Assembly (NCBI GenBank): GCA_964507325.1
Contig: CAZDQL010000022.1
Location: forward strand, 1-64,000
Source: CAZDQL01 sp964507325
Lineage (GTDB): Bacteria; Planctomycetota; UBA1135; GCA-002686595
DNA: 64,000 nt
Reading direction: 5' to 3'
Positions 60,066 to 64,000 of the stretch are shown here, piece after piece. The stretch's first letter is position 1. Each line of letters opens with the position of its first letter. The translations under genes and the position numbers were made by a program. The notes beneath the pieces were generated by a model. It searched no databases, was not told the DNA's origin, and saw only the letters and a program-made list of their open reading frames with translations.

Positions 60066-60229
60066 TCTTGCTCTGCGGCAGGAGGCCCTGCCGGGGGTGG
60101 ACGATCGTGTTCGGGTGCGCGCGCCGTCCCTCCCGTCGAGGTGGTGTAAGCGGCCCGTGTCGCGGCGACCGCGGCCAGCCCGATCGCTTACCGTGTGCCG
60201 CTTCGGCTCCCTTCCGGGATCGGAACGCC

Positions 60230-61927
60230 ATGGCCCAGCGACGTTTGCTCCTCCACCTCCTCCCGATGTGCTTCGCGGCGCCCGTCGCCTGCTCCGACGT
60301 GGACGCCGCCCGCGATCCATCGCTCATCCACACGGTGGCGCGGGGCGACCTCGTCATCACGGTGCGCGAGCGCGGCGAGCTGCACGCGGCCCAGAACACG
60401 CGCGTCACCTCCGAGCTCGAGGGACGCAACACACTCATCTTCCTCGTCCCGGAGGGCTCGGTCGTGCAGGAGGGGGACAAGCTGGCCGAGCTCGACGCCA
60501 GCGAGACGGACGAGAAGGTCACGAGCCAGGCGATCGCGGTCGCCAAGGCGAAGGCCGCTCTGGAGCAGGCGCGCAAGAACTTCGACATCATGGAGAGGGA
60601 GCTCGAGGCGGCCGAGGTGACCGCGCAGAGCCGACTCGAGATCGCCCGCATGCGGGCCGAGAAGCTGATCGGCCGGGCGCGTCCCGTGAACGAAGGTGCC
60701 GCGAGCACGGCGGGCACGAACGGCGAGCTCGTTCAGAAGCTCCAGGCGCTCCTGGACGAGGAGATGGGCGACGACCCCGAGGCCCAGTCGAAGTACTCGG
60801 GGCTCGTGGACCGCGTGCTGGACCTGATCGGGGCCGGGAACCTCGACCTGCAGATGGGCGAGATGGCCAATCAGATCCTGCAGCAGGTCAACGAGATCAG
60901 CCTGGCGCGCGCGGACCTGGAGCTGGCGGCGGAGACGCTGCGGCACACCGAGACGCTCGTGAACCGCGGATTCGCGACCAAGAACGAGCTGGACCGGGAC
61001 ACGATCAGCTACCAGCGCCAGCTCTCGCAGGACACCCTGGCCTGGAACGGCCTGGAGCTCTTGATCCACTACACGCTGCCCGAGAGCCGGATCTCCACGC
61101 AGCAGGAGGTGCAGAACGCGGAGCTGGCGCTCGCCAGCGTGAAGGCCGCGAACGAGGCGACGCGGGTGCGCGAGGCGGCGGAGCTCGAGAGCTCGGAGGC
61201 CGAGTTCGCCCTCGCCGAGGAGCGGCTCGCGGAGTGGCGGGTGCAGCTGGAGAGGGCGGTCATCCACGCGCCGACCCCGGGCCTCGTCGTGTACGGCCGC
61301 TACGACTGGGACGAGCCGGTGTACGAGGGCATGGAGGTGCGCGAGCGGCAGGAGATCATCATCCTCCCCGACGTGACCACGATGATCGCGGAGCTCGACG
61401 TGCACGAGGCCCAGATCGACAAGGTCGCACCCGGCCAGCCCGCCACGGTGAAAGTCGACGCGTTTCCCGGCCAGAGCTTCCCGGCGCGCGTGTCCGAGGT
61501 CTCGACGCTCCCGAAGCCTTCGCGTCGCAGGGACGTCAAGCTGTACGAGGTGCGGGTCGAGCTCGACCAGGAAAACGACGATGGCACGCTGCGCCCCGGT
61601 ATGAACGCCACGGTGGAGATCGCCGTGGGGACCCTGAAGGACGTCCTGACCGTCCCTCTCCCCGCCCTCGAACGGAGCGGCGACGCGCACCTCGTCTGGA
61701 AGGTCGGGCCCGACGGACCCACCGCTTGTCAGGTCGCGCTCGGCGGCAACAACCTCACGCACGTCGAGATCGTGGCCGGCCTCGCGAGCGGCGACCGCAT
61801 CCACCTGGTCCGCCCGCCCGGCGCCGAGCTGCCCGAGGAGGAGGCACTGCGGGTCGGGCTGTCCGACGCGGACGCTGCGGCGACCGTGGCCGAAGAGGAT
61901 CCGGAGCCCGCGAGGTCCGACGACTAG
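60230..61927 (+). CDS. MacA/HlyD-like periplasmic adaptor protein
   Basis: A 565-residue membrane fusion protein starting at the ATG at 60230. It has a signal peptide or lipoprotein signal ('LPMCFAAPVACS'; Cys20 could be lipidated). The first lipoyl half is 'LVITVRERGELHAAQNTRVT...FLVPEGSVVQEGDKLAELDA', followed by a very long alpha-hairpin (about 85-345, Glu/Ala/Arg-rich), the second lipoyl half ('ERAVIHAPTPGLVVYG'), and beta-barrel/membrane-proximal domains ('IDKVAPGQPATVKVDAFPGQ', 'LRPGMNATVEIAVGTLKDVL'). The hairpin is longer than in standard MacA (protein 371 residues). It partners the permease 33 bp downstream to form an ABC-type efflux or lipoprotein-handling pump. Confidence 0.9.
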   Translation: MAQRRLLLHLLPMCFAAPVACSDVDAARDPSLIHTVARGDLVITVRERGELHAAQNTRVTSELEGRNTLIFLVPEGSVVQEGDKLAELDASETDEKVTSQAIAVAKAKAALEQARKNFDIMERELEAAEVTAQSRLEIARMRAEKLIGRARPVNEGAASTAGTNGELVQKLQALLDEEMGDDPEAQSKYSGLVDRVLDLIGAGNLDLQMGEMANQILQQVNEISLARADLELAAETLRHTETLVNRGFATKNELDRDTISYQRQLSQDTLAWNGLELLIHYTLPESRISTQQEVQNAELALASVKAANEATRVREAAELESSEAEFALAEERLAEWRVQLERAVIHAPTPGLVVYGRYDWDEPVYEGMEVRERQEIIILPDVTTMIAELDVHEAQIDKVAPGQPATVKVDAFPGQSFPARVSEVSTLPKPSRRRDVKLYEVRVELDQENDDGTLRPGMNATVEIAVGTLKDVLTVPLPALERSGDAHLVWKVGPDGPTACQVALGGNNLTHVEIVAGLASGDRIHLVRPPGAELPEEEALRVGLSDADAAATVAEEDPEPARSDD

Positions 61928-61960
61928 CCCCCTCGAGTCCCGAGCGGCACCCCGCGAGCC

Positions 61961-63229
61961 ATGGTCAAGGGCCATTTCCACACCGTCCGGATAGGAGTCA
62001 AGAGCCTCCTGCTGCACAAGCTGCGCTCGCTCCTCACCGTTCTGGGGCTCCTGTTCGGCGTCTCGTCGGTGATCGCCATGCTCGCGGTTGGCGAGGGTGC
62101 GAACTACGAGGCGCTGGAGCAGATCAAGACGCTCGGTCCCACCAACCTCATGGTGCGCAGCCAGAAGCCGCCGATGAGCGAGGAGGACAGCCAGGGGAGC
62201 GGCCGCACGCCTTTCGTGTATGGGCTGAAGTACCTGGACCTGGCGCGCGTCCGCGCGATGTTCCCTCAGGCCGAGCACGCGGTCGCGGTGCGCGAAACGC
62301 TCCAGAACCTGCGCCGCGGCATGTTCTGGACGAGCAGCATCGTCGTCGGCACGGAGCCCGAGTACCTCGGGATCATGAACCTCTCGCTGGCCGAGGGGCG
62401 CTGGATCACGCCGCTCGACGTCGAGCGGCGCGAGAACTGCGCGGTCCTGGGGTCGGGGGCCAACGCGCTGCTCTTCCCCCTCGAGAACCCGATGGGCAAG
62501 AGCTTCCAAGCCGGCGAGACCCGCTTCACGGTGGTCGGCGTCCTCGACGCGGTGGGGCGCGCGGCGAGCCCCGGCGGCGTACCGCTGGACGAGTGCGTGT
62601 TCGTGCCGGTCTCCACGTCGCGCGCGCGCTACGGCGACGAGACGCGGCGCTGGAGCACCGGGAGCTACGAGCGCACGCGCGTCGAGCTGACCGAGATCAA
62701 GCTCAAGCTGCGCTCGATCGACGACGTCATTCCCGCCTCGCTCCTCCTGGCCGGGATCCTGGAGCTCGGCGAGCGTTCCCAGGACGACGTGAAGATGATC
62801 GTGCCGCTCGAGCTCCTGCGGCAGCGCGAGGAGACGGCGCGCATCTTCAACCTCGTGCTCGGCTCGATCGCCGTGATCTCGCTGCTCGTGGGTGGAATCG
62901 GGATCATGAACGTCATGCTCGCGACCGTCACCGAGCGCACGCGCGAGATCGGGATCCGCCGCGCGCTGGGCGCGAAGAAGCGTCACATCGTCCGCCAGTT
63001 CCTGGTCGAGACGGCGGTGCTCTCCGGTTGCGGCGGCGTGCTCGGCGTGGGGCTCGGCCTACTCGTCCCCGCCGTGATCACCTCCTCGACGGGGAACCTG
63101 ACGATTATCCGCCCCGAGCACGTTCTGCTCGCCTTCGGGATCTCCGCTGGCGTCGGCGTGGTCTTCGGCCTGTATCCCGCTTGGCGCGCCGCGAACATGG
63201 ACCCCCTCGTCGCGCTGCGGCACGAGTGA
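61961..63229 (+). CDS. MacB/FtsX-type ABC transporter permease
   Basis: A 422-residue inner-membrane permease. The first helix is preceded by 'IGVKSLLLHKLRSLLTVLGLLFGV', the MacB signature, followed by the large periplasmic MacB_PCD domain (about 45-290, 'GEGANYEALEQIKTLG'). Three C-terminal helices with FtsX motifs follow ('IAVISLLVGGIGIMNVMLATVTERTREIGIRRALGAKKRHI', 'LYPAWRAANMDPLVALRHE'). The nucleotide-binding ATPase found fused in E. coli MacB is absent, and no separate ATPase gene follows; the next gene is a ROK protein. Forms a pump with the adaptor upstream. Confidence 0.92.
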   Translation: MVKGHFHTVRIGVKSLLLHKLRSLLTVLGLLFGVSSVIAMLAVGEGANYEALEQIKTLGPTNLMVRSQKPPMSEEDSQGSGRTPFVYGLKYLDLARVRAMFPQAEHAVAVRETLQNLRRGMFWTSSIVVGTEPEYLGIMNLSLAEGRWITPLDVERRENCAVLGSGANALLFPLENPMGKSFQAGETRFTVVGVLDAVGRAASPGGVPLDECVFVPVSTSRARYGDETRRWSTGSYERTRVELTEIKLKLRSIDDVIPASLLLAGILELGERSQDDVKMIVPLELLRQREETARIFNLVLGSIAVISLLVGGIGIMNVMLATVTERTREIGIRRALGAKKRHIVRQFLVETAVLSGCGGVLGVGLGLLVPAVITSSTGNLTIIRPEHVLLAFGISAGVGVVFGLYPAWRAANMDPLVALRHE

Positions 63230-63233
63230 GGGC

Positions 63234-64000
63234 ATGTCCGCGAGCCCCCACATCCTGGGCCTCGACATCGGAGGGACGAAGACCGCGGTCGTCCTCGGTA
63301 CCGCCGAGGGAGCCGTGCTCTCCCGCAGCTCCTTCGCGACCGAGCCACGGCGGGGATTCGAGCCGGTGTTCGAAGAGCTCTGTGCGCACGTGCGGGATGG
63401 GCTCGCTCGCGCGCAGGCGGACGGGTACGAGGTCGGCTGCCTCTCGGTCTCGATCGGAGGCCCGCTCGACCTCGAGCGCGGCGTGATCCTCTCCCCTCCG
63501 AATCTGCCGCATTGGGACGAGATTCCGCTCCGCGACCTCCTCACCGAGCGCTTCCGTCTCCCGACCTTCGTCGAGCACGACGGAAACACCGGCGCCTTCG
63601 CCGAGTGGCTGTTCGGGGCCGGGCGCGGCGCGCGCAACCTCGTGTTCCTGACGATGGGGACCGGCTTCGGCGGTGGGTTGATCCTCGACGGGAGGCTCTA
63701 CCGCGGCACGAGCAGCCTCGCGGGCGAGGTCGGGCACCTGCGGCTGACCGAAACCGGCCCCACCGCCTTCGGCAAAGCCGGCTGCTGGGAGGCCTGGTGC
63801 AGTGGTGCGGGGATCGCGCGCTTGGCCTGCGAGCGTCACCCCGCGCGCTGGGCGGCCGGTGCGATCAGCGCCCACGAGCTCACGCAGCTCGCCCATGCGG
63901 GCGACGCGGACGCGCTCGGCGTAATCGACGAAGTGGGCCGCCACCTGGGGCGCGGCCTCGCCATCCTGCTCGACCTCCTCAATCCCGAAGTGATCGTGAT
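63234..64000 (+). CDS. ROK family protein (sugar kinase or repressor), 3' end cut by window edge
   Basis: Starts at the ATG at 63234, four bases after the permease stop, and remains open for 255 codons to the window edge. The phosphate-1 motif 'GLDIGGTKTAVVLG' (about 8-21), 'VSIGGPLD', 'VEHDGNTGAFAEW' (catalytic Asp) and 'TMGTGFGGGLILDG' mark the ROK/glucokinase fold. 'GEVGHLRL' supplies a zinc-type His, but the usual CxCGxxGC cluster is reduced to 'AFGKAGCWEAWCSG', retaining few of the cysteines. No N-terminal helix-turn-helix, so a kinase (glucose, N-acetylglucosamine or similar) is more likely than a repressor. Confidence 0.85.
   Translation, partial: MSASPHILGLDIGGTKTAVVLGTAEGAVLSRSSFATEPRRGFEPVFEELCAHVRDGLARAQADGYEVGCLSVSIGGPLDLERGVILSPPNLPHWDEIPLRDLLTERFRLPTFVEHDGNTGAFAEWLFGAGRGARNLVFLTMGTGFGGGLILDGRLYRGTSSLAGEVGHLRLTETGPTAFGKAGCWEAWCSGAGIARLACERHPARWAAGAISAHELTQLAHAGDADALGVIDEVGRHLGRGLAILLDLLNPEVIV

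Larger units (their letters stand above)
59568..60229. other. 662-bp non-coding interval with an inverted-repeat element
   Basis: Divergent interval between the repeat-protein gene (minus) and the MacA-like gene (plus). It contains a 23-bp dyad at 59683-59705 and the mobile element at 59850-60065. No convincing coding region was found; open frames across it are extensions of the downstream adaptor frame. Confidence 0.7.

Noticed and set aside
59944..63486. 1180-codon plus-strand open frame
   Set aside because: Out-of-frame shadow of the adaptor, permease and ROK genes; extreme Arg/Gly/Pro content and no domains.

Overview
This window is high-GC bacterial DNA that looks like a metagenome-assembled scaffold: a run of exactly 100 N sits inside one gene at 19557-19656. 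The best guess for the source is an uncultured Planctomycetota, near the Poly30-like or deep-branching marine/sediment lineages. This is inferred from four things: two secreted proteins carry C-terminal domains I associate with that group (a Cys-containing 'NYCDAAPNSTG' type and a 'TNSLGC' type); ECF sigma factor/Ser-Thr kinase pairs are abundant; there is a kinase-formylglycine-generating-enzyme fusion; and large repetitive secreted proteins are common. No rRNA, tRNA, CRISPR array or prophage was recognised.

Layout. 1-5.6 kb (minus): a tricorn-like S41 protease cut by the left edge, a FapA/DUF342 protein and a SAM methyltransferase. 5.6-8.0 kb (plus): a DUF418 membrane protein overlapping a Tat-exported TRAP substrate-binding protein. 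8.0-12.2 kb: two large secreted proteins, one with carboxypeptidase-regulatory-like modules and one a seven-repeat FG-GAP propeller. 12.3-16.8 kb (minus): glnS, a short-chain dehydrogenase and the TRAP membrane subunits dctQ and dctM. These membrane subunits lie about 4 kb from the binding protein and on the opposite strand. 16.9-25.2 kb: cardiolipin synthase, a PAS/HWE histidine kinase (with the N gap), a GT2 glycosyltransferase and a beta-helix protein built from an exact 591-bp tandem period. 25.2-28.3 kb: a divergent ECF sigma/kinase pair.

28.9-46.4 kb (plus) is the most striking region: a ten-gene, tightly overlapping operon. It holds a two-gene xanthine-dehydrogenase-type molybdenum hydroxylase, YgeY, YgeW, YgfK, YgeX, XdhD, SsnA, an uncharacterised fold-type-II PLP enzyme and a hydantoinase (HyuA). 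This is the gene set recently linked to anaerobic purine/uric acid breakdown in gut bacteria, here in an apparently unrelated phylum. It has an extra PLP enzyme, and an approximately 195-bp inverted-repeat mobile element has inserted exactly at the start of hyuA. No carbamate kinase or purine permease is visible in the window.

46.4-53.6 kb: two adjacent clan-CD cysteine peptidase genes (gingipain-like C25 and caspase-like C14) on the minus strand, divergent from a Ser/Thr kinase followed by an ECF sigma factor. 53.6-59.6 kb (minus): three secreted or membrane-anchored proteins, one resembling the vitellogenin N-terminal module fused to HEAT-like helices. 59.8-60.1 kb: a second copy of the inverted-repeat element. 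60.2-64 kb (plus): a MacA-like adaptor, a MacB/FtsX-like permease without its ATPase, and a ROK-family sugar kinase or repressor cut by the right edge.
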